From Macrolepiota albuminosa (taxonomy: Eukaryota; Basidiomycota; Agaricomycetes; Agaricales; Agaricaceae): a stretch of DNA of 64,000 nucleotides. Position 1 is the stretch's first letter; every line of letters begins with the position of its first letter. A program made the position numbers and the translations under genes. Below are positions 19,795 through 30,526 of this stretch, one piece after another. The notes beneath the pieces are model-generated. The model saw only the letters and a program-made list of their open reading frames with translations. It did no database searches and was not told the origin of the DNA. The stretch spans positions 1,550,001 through 1,614,000 of the forward strand of contig JAMWFC010000009.1 in NCBI GenBank assembly GCA_027475525.1, read 5' to 3'.

Positions 19795-22742
19795 ATGAAT
19801 GAGTCTCTCACACAGACTCTTTCTGAGGAGGGGCTGGAAACAACAGGAGGAGGGGACAACCCACAACCTGTGACCCTAGGGAAGGGGAAAAGTAAGCGAG
19901 GAGCACTAAGAGTTGCGTCTTTAAATATGAAAGGCGGCAGCTCCACCTCGACAATATTGAAGTGGCATGAGATGCGACAATTGATGAGAGAGGAGAAAAG
20001 AGATATACTAGTGTTGCAAGAAACCCACGTAAGCAGTAGTCAGAAAGAAAGTATCGAGGAACTGTTTGAAAGGCAAATGAGCATAATTACGAGCGCTGAC
20101 CCCGATCACCCCAACGCCATGGGGGTGGCCTTTGTTCTGAATAAACAGACCACAAGATGGCAAGAAGCCAGATCACGAGAGTTAATTCCAGGAAGAGCGT
20201 TAATATTAGAAATACCGTGGTTCGAAGAGCAAATTATGAGTTGCCTAAACGTGTACGCACCGAACAAAATTAAGGAAAATGAGGCATTCTGGAGGAAACT
20301 GAAATCACACTGGACCATAAGACCAAGCCTCCTGAAACTGAGCATAATGATGGGAGATATGAATATAGTAGAAGAGGCTGTAGACAGGCTGCCAGCGCAT
20401 GCGGACCATGCAGGAGCCACAAAGGAACTAATATCACTAAAGACCCACCTCGATGTTGCGGATGGTTGGAGATGAGAAAACCTGACAACGATAGAGTTCT
20501 CGTACCAAATGGTCAATAGACCCATACAATCGAGGATAGACAGAATATACCTAAAGGAGGACCTGCTGAAATACAGCTGGAATTGGAAAATAAAAAGAAC
20601 CGGTATAAATACTGACCACTCAATGATCTCGATGGCACTGCTGAACCCATGGCAACCGTATATTGGGGAAGGCAGGTACGCTATGCCGATACAACTATTA
20701 AAGGACATTGAGCTCATGGACAGGATCGAAGCACTGGGTATTGAACACCAAGAAAGACTAGAAAGATGTGAGGAAAATAGGACAGAACGGGAGAACCCGC
20801 AACAGTTGCACAAAGTCTTCAAAGAAAATATACTAAAGGCCATCAGAGAAAGATCAAAGGAGGTTAAATCTAGAATACTACGTGATATTGAAGCCTTAAG
20901 GAGGGACCGCAGAAGAATCCTAAACAACGCCTTTGTAGATGAGGACCCAAAACAAGAAGAAGCAGCCATACTCGATGAGAGAATTAAGGATTTGGAAACG
21001 CAGCGTTTTGCGAGAGCTAGAGACACTGTGGCTACGTCGTACTTCTTATATGGGGAAACAGTGACAAAACCCTGGATCAATTTGAATAAAGAACAAAAGA
21101 CAAGGGACAGCATTCCTGCCTTGCGGAAACTGAGTCCGAATAACAACGACCTAGAACTTTGAATAAAGAACAAAAGACAAGGGACAGCATTCCTGCCTTG
21201 CGGAAACTGAGTCCGAATAACAACGACCTAGAACGGAGATCAGAAAAAATGGCGGAAATAGTGAAAGAGCACCACGAAAAGCTACAGGAAGTAGACGTCC
21301 CAGCGAACCGAGGTGACCATAGGAGGAAAATGAGAAAAGTACTGTCAAAGGTTAAGTTAAAGCTTGATGAGGAGCAAAGAAACACACTAAGTACCCTGAT
21401 CACGAAGGAGGAGGTAGAGAACGCCATTAACAAATTACAAAATGGGAAGGCAGCGGGCCTTGATGGAATAGTACATGAGTTATGGAAAGAACTCACACTA
21501 CATTATGAGGAAGCCCAGAAAGAAGAGAAACTGGGTTTTGACGTGGCATCAGCACTGACTAAGGTATTCCAAGATATCCAAACAAACGGTCTGGAGCAGG
21601 GAACTGATTTTGCCGAAGGGTGGATGTGTCTGCTATACAAGAAAGGGGATAAGACAGATATCGCAAACTACCGTCCTATCACAGTATTGAATACGGATTA
21701 TAAGATAATGACAAAAGCCTTGTCCATGAGGTTGAGCGACGTAGCATCGAATATAATTCACCATGATCAAGCCGGCTTCATGAAAAAAAGACGAATCGAG
21801 GATCAGACAGAACTAGCTCGAATTGCAATAGATTGGTGTGAGCTAACAGAAAAGAACAGAATGATCGTATGTCTAGACCAAGAAAAGGCTTATGACAAGA
21901 TTCTACACCCCTTCCTGTGGAAGGCAATGAAGAAAGCTGGGCTTCCAATAGAATTTATAAACACGGTAAAGGCACTATACAGCGATGCATACACAAAAGT
22001 CATCCTGAACGGAGAAACGAGTAAAGCATATAAGGTAACGAGGGAAGTGTGCCAGGGGGATCCACTGTTGTGCCTCCTGTTCAATATTGCAATCAAATCC
22101 CTAGCGCAAATGCTAAGATCCTCAAAACTAAAAGGAATTGACATGGGAGACAGACTAGAGAGACTAATTGCCACGCTCTTTGCGGATGATACTATGGTGT
22201 ACCTAGACAAAGACGACAATTTTAAAGACCTGCAGAAGCTGCTGAGAGACTGGTGTGCCGCATCAGGAGCGAGATTTAACATACCAAAGACAGTAATTGT
22301 TCCGATTGGCACAGCTGAACACAGGAGAGAAATGATTAGCATGCGTAAACCGAAGAACGTGAGCCAGACTATACCTGATGAGATCAAGATTGCAGCGGAC
22401 GGAGAGGCAATGTGTCTTCTGAGCGCTCTTATAGGGAACAAAGTTGATAGCGTGAGCATATGGACCCCGACTGTCGAAACGATAACAAGAGACCTGAAAA
22501 GATGGAATAAGGGGAAGCCAACATTAGAAGGCAGGAGACTGATAATAAACATGGTTGTAGGCAGACGTACCCAGTACAGAACACGAGTCCAAGGCATGCC
22601 GAAACAGGTAGAAAACCAATTGACGAAAATGATACGTGAGTTCCTGTGGAATAGTGAATTGCGACAGACAATAGGGTTGAGCACCATGAGATTACCATTA
22701 AAAGAGGGTGGAAGGAAAGTGCTGGACTTGAGAACGCCCTAG
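19795..22742 (+). CDS. LINE B ORF2: APE endonuclease and reverse transcriptase
   Basis: The endonuclease begins near 19909 with RVASLNMKGG and carries ILVLQETH, NVYAPNK and MGDMNIV, the APE-type catalytic blocks. An in-frame TGA at 20473 interrupts before the final endonuclease block (NTDHSMI near 20617), and the linker is K/E/R-rich. RT motifs are KAAGLDGIVHELWK, NYRPITVLNTDYK, CLDQEKAYDKI, CQGDPL and the catalytic FADDTMVYLD (22177). The apparent frame change at 21157 sits exactly in the 77-bp duplication; collapsing one copy joins the two frames. The frame ends at 22742, where the text after KVLDLRTP jumps to CRTCKDLR, so a piece downstream of the RT is deleted. Confidence 0.85.
21081..21234 (+). 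repeat. Exact 77-bp tandem duplication (LINE B ORF2)
   Basis: 21081-21157 equals 21158-21234 base for base. 77 is not a multiple of 3; collapsing one copy joins frame 20509-21157 to frame 21159-22742. Confidence 0.95.
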
Positions 22743-22783
22743 GTCCCGAAGCACTGCCCTCGCACAAAGCCAGAAAAAACTGT

Positions 22784-24420
22784 GTGTGCCGAACATGTAA
22801 AGACCTGAGAAGTGGGGGATGTGGGAATCCACATAAATGTAGCAAAATTGCTAGGAATTATACAGCAAAACTGGGGGAGAAATGGAGCCTAAATACCCCC
22901 GAGATAAATAGAAAGATTATGGAAGAGGAGGAGGAACTCACACAAGACGAGAACAGAAGAGTGTTCAACCCAGAGTTCACCACAAGAGGTTCTCTTAAAG
23001 AAGGTTTCAGGGTCTTTGCGAAGCCGGATGTAACAGCCAGTGAACAAATAGTGTATGAGAGGGCACCGCAACTCCCACCGGATATAGTAACAATCTACAC
23101 CGATGGATCATGCATTAAGGATAACAAAGGAAAACCAGCAGCTGGAGCTGGAGTTTGGTTTGGCCCCGATGACCCCCGCAATCAAGTGATCCGTCTACCA
23201 GATTGTGTGGCCCAAACAAACAACGCTGGGGAATCAGTGGCCATACTAGTGGCAGCGCAAACGGCACCAGATGCCCAAGCGATCCTGATAAGGAGTGACT
23301 CACAAATTACAATTGATAGTTTGACCACGCATCTGGAAAAGCGAGAAAACGAAGGCTGGATTGGCACAGCGAACAAAGAAATAATGAAGCTGATAGTAGT
23401 GACCCTTCGGAAGAGAAATGGAATCACGATGCTAGAGAAAGTGAAGGGTCACACTGGGATTGAAGGTAATGAGGAAGCGGATAGACTTGCAAGTCTAGGG
23501 GCCCACAAGATAACCCCAGACAAAATAATCCTGTCTGGGCCATGTGGATACAACATCCAAGGCGCAAAATTAGCAAGGCTAACATAAGTCACAGCGTACA
23601 AAGGCATAATAGAAAGGTATCCAAAACTGCAGCGAAAAGGCACGACTACACACCTCGATATGACAAGGTGGGCTGTGAAAGAGAGGCTGGGCGACCTCCC
23701 AATGGATGAACAGATATGGATATCCCTAAGGGACAAAGATCTTACCTGCCAAGCCAGAAACTTCCTGTGGCGGGCGATGCATAACTCCTATAAGGTGGGA
23801 AGTTTCTGGGAAAACATAAAAGACTACAAAGACAGGGCAATATGCCCACAGTGCAGAGCAACGGAAACAATCGAACATATCCTAACAGAGTGCACCGCAT
23901 CAGGTCAGAAGGTAGTATGGAACTTTGTCGGAGCGCTACATGAAAAGAAAGGACTACCCTTCACTAAACCATCTCTAGGTGACCAGCTCGGATGTGCGCT
24001 CACTATAAGGAAGAGAAAAGGTGACAAAGGGTACCCTTCACTAAACCATCTCTAGGTGACCAGCTCGGATGTGCGCTCACTATAAGGAAGAGAAAAGGTG
24101 ACAAAGGGAACGTCAATTCAGGAAGATAGTTACATCTGAAGCTACTTACTTAATTTGGAAACTAAGATGTGAATGGAGAATATCAAGAGAATCAGACCCG
24201 GAACGTACATTCACCGACAAAGAAGTAGTACAGAGAATAAGAGCTGCAATCACACGACAAATAAAGCTTGACTGCCTAGCAACAGATGGAGATAGGTTCG
24301 GTAAGAAGGCATACAAGCCTGGGCTGACAGTGAAGACATGGGCGAACCTAGTGCAGGGAGACATATCACCCCTCAGGCTTTGGAGAAGATTGACCGTAGT
24401 TTTAGTGGGTATTGGTTAGC
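22784..24420 (+). CDS. LINE B ORF2 C-terminus: zinc-knuckle-like region and RNase H
   Basis: Out of frame with the RT after a probable deletion. A Cys cluster (CVCRTCKDL, CGNPHKC) leads to an RNase H domain with TDGS (23101), the AGES glutamate, SDSQ (23295) and EADRLA (23474), i.e. the D-E-D-D set. A second Cys-rich segment (CPQCRATETIEHILTEC) is typical of fungal and plant LINE tails. A 77-bp duplication at 23955-24108 and a nearby small shift break the frame before WKLRCEW and the terminal VLVGIG. A short 3' UTR and poly-A follow. Confidence 0.8.
23955..24108 (+). repeat. Exact 77-bp tandem duplication (LINE B RNase H tail)
   Basis: 23955-24031 equals 24032-24108. Same unit length as the seven other duplications in this window. 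Confidence 0.95.
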
Positions 24421-25418
24421 GAGTCCCACACTTTGTGTGTAAAGGCATTTCCAATGGGGTGGCCCATAGCCGAGGGAACAAAATAGAATTGAAATGAAAA
24501 AGCAATATATCACATTTATCCTAGTCTGTAAGAGGTTGACTTATATGAACGGTCGGCAGACTGCCGTGATACCACCAAAAAAAAAAAAAAAAAAAAAAGA
24601 AGTTCAAGAGGAAGGAGTGATAATGGCCTTTGACTAGAAAAAGGCCTATGACAAGATAAGACACAACTACTTGTAGAAAGTACTGGAAAGATACAATATG
24701 CCAAAGAACTTTATAAACACAATAAAAACTCTATATAGCTCAGCAGAGACTGTAATTATGGTGAACAGAATAGCTAGTAAACCATATAAAGTGACCAGGA
24801 GAGTACAACAAGAGGGCCTGCTATTCTACTTACTGTTTAATATTGCAATAGAACCCTTAGCAACAGCCCTGAGGAACTCAGACATAAAGGGCTTCTGGAT
24901 TCCAGGAATGCAAGAAAGGCTAGTAACACTGCTCTTTGCAGATGACACTACAGTTTTTCTGTCAAAAGAAGATGGTTTTAATGAACTGGTGTAGTACTTG
25001 GTTGCAAGCAGTACTGATAGTTCTGGGGCTTTCTTGAAGTCTTAGAAAGTTCTCTCTAATCCACACTGATGCTTGATGATAAAGTTGATGTATTGAGTGC
25101 TTCATAGAATAAATATTCTGCAATGCAGAAGAAGGTTCTCAATAAACTCCAGCCTAAGTAGTTCACTTCCTGGGAACTACCAAGCCTTTGTCTACCAATA
25201 GACTTCCAATAAGAGGTGTTCAATAAACTCTAGCTTAGGTGATTCACTCCCTGGGAACCACTGAGCCTTTGCCTATCAAATGCCTGGTCATTTTCTACTC
25301 TACTTGGACAATTTATACTAATTTTCCAGTGCACAGACCACCAGATCACATGACTTTTTGCTCTTGACCTCCCAGCATTCCTGACCTAATTTGTGGTTCT
25401 ATTTTCCATTTTGGTGAT

Positions 25419-25565
25419 GCATGTTTCAGTGCCACCATTTCATTCATCTCTTTCTTCCTTCATTCAATGCATGTTTCAGTGCCACCATTCTATTCATCCC
25501 TTCCTTCCTCCATTCAATGCATGTGCCACCATTCCATTCATCTCTTTTGACATTCCTTCATGCTT
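25419..25565 (+). repeat. Minisatellite, period 50
   Basis: Three imperfect 50-bp copies starting GCATGT at 25419, 25469 and 25519, pyrimidine-rich, inside the solo LTR. The third copy lacks TTCAG. Confidence 0.8.
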
Positions 25566-25709
25566 CTTTCCCTTTCCCCTTCCAGTCATCCAGTCATATC
25601 AAATTGGGCATTGTCAGATCAGATCTTGATCTCTTCATGCTTCTTTCCCTTTCCCCTTCCAGTCATCCAGTCATATCAAATTGGGCATTGTCAGATCAGA
25701 TCTTGATCT
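25556..25709 (+). repeat. Exact 77-bp tandem duplication (in solo LTR)
   Basis: 25556-25632 equals 25633-25709. Confidence 0.95.
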
Positions 25710-26540
25710 AGATTATCACAATTTAATCCCATTTTGTCACCTCTGCCAGCTCCCATGCTTCCCCTCCCCATAACAGTGGTTGGACTATTGTTGAGTTGAT
25801 AGCTTGAGCTGGTTCCTGCCCTTTGTTCTGTACTGTCTGTGTATTTATTGGGGTGTTTTTGGAGATATAATTTGTTGAGACTGCTACTAGGAGGCTTACA
25901 GTTTTTAGCCTTATAATTAAATGTTTATTTTAACTTCTGGTGCATGTTGTGTCCCTGACTGCTGGTACAGCATTGTATCACTGGAAGAAGTCCTAAATAG
26001 ACAGTGTAAGACATCAGGAGTAAAGTTCAATATCAAAAAAAAAAAAAAACAGAAATTATATCAGTTGGCCAAAAACTTACAGAAAGAGGATAAGAGAAAA
26101 GAGACATGTCCACCCCTGAGGACATGGAAAACAAGATCAAAGACAGCATCAACATAGTAAAAGAAGGCAAAATAGTATGGATACTGGACTGCTAGATTGG
26201 CAATAGGATTGGGCAAAGTAATCCATAGGGACTAGTACTGGAGAAAGTAAAAAAGATGCTAAGACAATGGAGCTACTCAGACCCATCAATGAAGGGTTGC
26301 TGACACATTGTAAACATGTTCATGGGAGGTATAACTTTTTACCTCACTAGGGTACAAGGAATGTCAAAAGAAATAGAAAATAGACCAGACAAATTGATGC
26401 AACAATATATATGAGATAATAAAGCCTCCATGGGTAGATTGGTGTAAGCATACCACTTACAAGTTGTTTTGCTTGGGGAAGAATATGGGGGGGGGCGGAA
26501 TTGAAGAGAGGGGCAAGGGATCAATCAAAGACTGTGAACT

Positions 26541-27114
26541 CTAATTATATTAAGGAAGTAGGTATAAATAGGGGATATGATAGACAGAATTAGTTAGTTT
26601 TTCCTTTTTAAATGATATCTTGTTCTAGTTATCAAGTGTCTCAGTGAAGTCAGAATCTATCTGCTTACACTTTTTTTTTAACTTGCACAAGATATTGCCT
26701 TCATGGTCTACCATCCACCAGATACTTTGGCTTTGAGCAAAACATTGGGAGAGTTGAAGTGACATGAGGTTTGTTTAGTGCTGTTGTTGGGGAAGTAGTG
26801 GCAGCTTTTGCAGGAGAAGATCTTTGTTGATTATAAGAGCTGATATGTCAGAGGCCTCTTCATAAAGGTTGTTGTCTACTAGTCATTGCACTCTGGCTTG
26901 CACACATGTGCAAGCTCGGCATGATTCTCATTCTCATACTTGCCTTCATTTCTGTTCTCATTCATGTCCTCATTCTCATGATCACATGACTTTATGTCCT
27001 TATAACTGGCATTACCACCCATGTTTTTGATGTGCCTTGTCCTCAATTGTGAGTCTCAATTCCAGAATCCTCATTCTTGACAGTCCTGAGTTCATCATCT
27101 CTGTTTTCATCAGA
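26541..27114. other. AT-rich spacer inside the repeat island
   Basis: Between the last recognisable LINE A text and the Ty3 relic gag. It probably contains the 5' end of the Ty3 relic, but no LTR boundary was recognised. Confidence 0.4.
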
Positions 27115-29839
27115 TTTCAAAGATGAGAGAGTATGGCTGCATACAGTAACAATAGTTATGGCTAAGACAGATCTTGTGAGTTACACAGCAGAGGTTAGCC
27201 AAATCTTGGCAAGCCATGCACCTATCATTGGATGAGGATTCATTGGACCTTGACAACTCAATGCATTCAAATACAGTGTGAAACAATTCTTCAGTCACAA
27301 GGTTATTAAGGAGAAGGAGCAGATGAAGAAGGTTATGTATAACATTGACTCGTTGGATGTGCATGTGTGGGTCAGAAGAATAAAGAGAAGTTAAGCAAGC
27401 TTATGTTCTTGGTGTTCATGGCATGTTTAAGGAGTTTGGTCTTGGCAACAGACTGGGCTTGGGAGGTTGCTCAGGGGCTGACAATGAAACAATGGGAGGA
27501 TAAGAATTTCAGGGAGTGGGCTAGTAGCTTGAAGAAGGCAAATGGCATGCTCAGCATGTACCCACATTTTTACATTGCTCCCAACAAGATGCATGATCAT
27601 CTCTTACTGCATTGCTAGGATGACCTAAGGCAGGAATACACCCTCTCCAACAAGGATGATTGTTTAGATGGAATTAAGGATTTCCATGCCTAGTTGTGGG
27701 CTGTTTCTGATCTTGACATTGTATTGAAGGGTTGTAAGGACCAGTTAAGTAAACATTTGGCTAATTCAATTGCTCAATCCACCAGATTACATTTGAAGAA
27801 TGTCACAAATGTTGTGAAATCTGCTGGCACAGGAGATTCAATAGTCGGCCATTCGGAGAGTGGAGGCAAGGGCAGTCCTTCAGTTGCAACAATGTCAGCT
27901 TCATGCATGTATATATATGCACTCACAGCTGAAGAATGTTCTCTTTTGGATGTGCACAATAGGTGTTACCAGTGCAGAAAGTTGTATGGTGGATCATCAT
28001 GCTAGGAATTGCCCTGACAGTGAGAAGCTGTTAATACTTGCAAAGTACAAATCATGCAAACTCATTCTAGCCTTTGCTGCAGAGGCTCAAGCCAAGTTCT
28101 TGAAGAGTAAGAGGAAAGAGAGTGGGATAGGTAGTAAAGGAGCAGCTGTATTCAAAAACTCCTTGGATGAGGAAGATAGCAGTGACGCAGGATCTGAGTA
28201 TATAATTCCTCCACATTTGAAATACTCATGCTTCATCTTGGCACCTTCTATTACTCCCATCTTGGTCAAGGATACACTAATTGACATGGGCATCCCACCA
28301 GCACTGATTTCTTTGACGCTCATGAATAAGCTGGGACTGCCCACACACAAGTTACAACATCCACTCAAGGTTTTGGCTGCATTTGCAAAGAAGAGTCAAG
28401 AGTCAGAAGTGTTATCAAAATATGTTAAGATTGTAGTTGTATTCCCATGTGCACAGTGGCATTCTCATGCCCAAATATTTATTGTCTGTCCAAATTTATG
28501 TTCTGACTTAATACTGGGCCTTGATTTTTTGGGAAAGAATCATATTGTGGTCAATCCATTGTTACATTCAGCAATCAATGTCAATATGAACTTTGACCTA
28601 TTACATCTGCCTGAGAAGAAGCCTGAGCATTTTAACCCTCATGTAAAGCATAGATTGAGTAAGGTGGCAGCAAGACAGGAGAAAGAGAAGATTTGGTTGG
28701 AAAAAGAATGAGCACAGGAGGACTAGAAGAAGGTTCATTTGGAGCTGACCAACTTACTGGCAACAAAGGATCTCAATAAGGAACACATCAGTGATGGAGA
28801 GTCCTTTGTGTTGGGACTTATGAGAGCATGCATCAAACAGCTTGCCTTCAAGGAGAGATTGAAGAAGATGAATATTAAAATGAAAAAACGTTATATTTCC
28901 TTGTTTCCAAATGACATTCCTCATGCAGATGAGTTGCCTATGAGTATTTACCACAGAATTCAGGTCAAACCATTAGCTAAGATCACGGTTGCCAGGAGTT
29001 ACTCATGTCCATGCAAGTATCATGACAGTTGGCAGATACTCATAAATCAGCATGTTGTGGCAAGACATATTTGTTCTTTGTCTTTTCAATATGCAAGTCC
29101 ATCTTTCATTATTCCCAAGTCAGATCCTACAGTTCCTCCTCACTAGAATAACAAGTATCAAACCTTGCAAATACTATCCTGGACAATTACCCTCTTCCAA
29201 GAATTGACGATATATTAGCAGATTGTTCATGCCTAGATACATAATTTTGGAGAAAAATTGACCTTACAAACATGTTCTTTCAGACATGTATCCATTCTAA
29301 TGACATCAAATATACAGCCACTATTACTGAGTACCATTCAGACTATGGGAGTGGGTGGTCATGCTGATGGGTTTATAAAATGCTTCTGCTACTCAACAAC
29401 GCCAAGTAACTATGGCCTTGCAGGAGTTGATCAGAAAGATCTGTCATGTGTATTTGGACAATATTATCATTTGGTCCAAGACAATCGAAGAACATTAAGA
29501 AAATGTCTGCAGGGTTCTTAAAGCCCTCAAAAAAGCATCCTTGTTCTGCTTATTAAAGAAAAGCAACTTCTTCTTAATGGAAATTGATTTCCTTGGCCAT
29601 CACATTTCAGAGCATGGTATTGAAGCAGACACATTAAAGGTTGAAAAGATCTTGGCATGGCCTGTTCCATGTAAGGCTAAACATATTTGGCAATTTTTGG
29701 GATTAGTCTATTATATTGCAGTTTTCTTGCTGGCACTGGCTGAACATACATTTGTCTTGATGCCTCTTACAAAGAAGGAGTTTAATATGGGCTTATCAAA
29801 GTGGTCAGAGACTCATCAGCGGGCTTTCCAGGATATTAA
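27115..29839 (+). mobile_element. Ty3/gypsy relic, gag to RNase H, split by a younger Ty3 element
   Basis: Decayed gag-pol in several frames: a gag block with WEVAQGLTMKQW, FREWASSLKKAN and the zinc knuckle CYQCRKLYGGHHARNC (27969, frame-broken); a protease region with VKDTLIDMGIP and LILGLDFLG (28240-28540); an RT start with YASPSFIIPKSD (29089); and the RT/RNase H connection with FLGHHISEHGIEAD, WPVPCK and TKKEFNMG (29590-29790). It stops at FQDI at 29839 and resumes at 41101 with KGLVV; removing the insertion and one ATTAA restores FQDIKGLVV. Confidence 0.85.
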
Positions 29840-30073
29840 TGTAACAAAGTTACAATTGTGTGAGAGCTTACGGTTCATACTGCACAGAATCAGACCAGTC
29901 TGGTCTATTGACTATGTAGTATAAACACAAAATAAACTGCTTAGTAAGCAGCAGGTATATATGTATTTATAATTATATAAATATTATTATATTATAATAA
30001 GTATAATATAAAATTCTAAGTCTATAGTAAGTAAAGGCTATGTGGCCAACACCACATAGCGGACTATGCTACA
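29840..30073 (-). repeat. 3' LTR of the young Ty3 element
   Basis: 234 bp, TG...CA on either strand, near-identical to 40867-41100. On the minus strand it is preceded by a G-rich tract (GGGGGGTG at 30074-30082), a possible polypurine primer. Confidence 0.9.
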
Positions 30074-30526
30074 CACCCCCCAATTAGACCGGACTACAGT
30101 CTCTAAACACTCCAATGGTCAGGCCATTGGTAAGTCAGGGACGGGGGCAATTGGAGAGTCCCTGGGCTCCCAAAATAGATCGGCAGTCGCATTATCCATA
30201 TCATAGTCAAGGAGTTCATCTTTGGATGCAGGCTGGTGAGAGGTGTCTGATGGCCCTGCCAAAAGCAGGGAGTCATCATAGTCCTGTAGCAAGAACAGCG
30301 TAATAGTGGGGTCAAAAGTCAGCCCCAGAGTAGGGGGTTGGAGATCAGGGAGATCTCCATTGTCAGATAGATACTGGCATGTCCAGATTTCTCAGATGTG
30401 AATGTCTTGCCCAATGAGGAGATACATCCCCTTGGTGAACATGTTGTCAAATGCACAACAACTCTCCTGCTGCTGGAGCATTAGTTGTTGGTGGTTGCCA
30501 ATGATGGCTTCACGCCACCCATCCTA

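Larger units (their letters stand above)
17484..24598 (+). mobile_element. LINE B, nearly full-length Tad1-like non-LTR retrotransposon
   Basis: A 7115-bp insertion into LINE A. It is flanked by GAAGTCCAAGAGGA (17470-17483) and GAAGTTCAAGAGGA (24599-24612), a 14-bp target duplication with one mismatch, and ends in a 22-nt poly-A (24577-24598). Order: GC-richer 5' region (17484-17893), ORF1 with a CCHC knuckle, ORF2 with APE endonuclease, RT and RNase H. Two 77-bp duplications (21081 and 23955) are probably assembly artefacts. Real lesions remain: an ORF1 frame change near 18500, an in-frame TGA at 20473 and a deletion near 22740. This is the least diverged LINE in the window. Confidence 0.9.
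24990..25980 (+). mobile_element. Solo LTR-like insertion in LINE A
   Basis: A 991-bp non-coding segment beginning TGTAGTAC and ending GTATCA, flanked by CTGG (24986-24989 and 25981-25984). Removing it with one CTGG restores the LINE A frame (GFNEL|EEVLNRQ), so the borders are supported by the host reading frame. TG...CA ends and lack of coding fit a solo LTR. A 77-bp duplication inside means the true length may be 914 bp. No related LTR occurs elsewhere in the window. Confidence 0.65.
24599..26540 (+). mobile_element. LINE A, 3' portion, decayed and interrupted by a solo LTR
   Basis: Resumes the RT: GVIMAFD, KKAYDKIRH, RVQQEG, FADDTTVFLS (24934), EDGFNEL (24972). It is interrupted at 24990-25980 and continues with EEVLNRQCKTSGVKFNI (25986). 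Degraded thumb-region text follows, including YLTRVQGMSKEIENR (26340), which matches TRVQGMPKQVENQ in LINE B. Many stops. The right end is not defined; recognisable similarity stops near 26520. Confidence 0.8.

Noticed and set aside
20106..21173. 355-codon minus-strand ORF over LINE B ORF2
   Set aside because: Antisense of the endonuclease/linker region; Ser/Phe-rich text typical of antisense to a K/E/R-rich linker.
25419..25565. CRISPR-like direct repeats
   Set aside because: Three contiguous imperfect 50-bp copies without spacers, in a eukaryotic solo LTR: a minisatellite.
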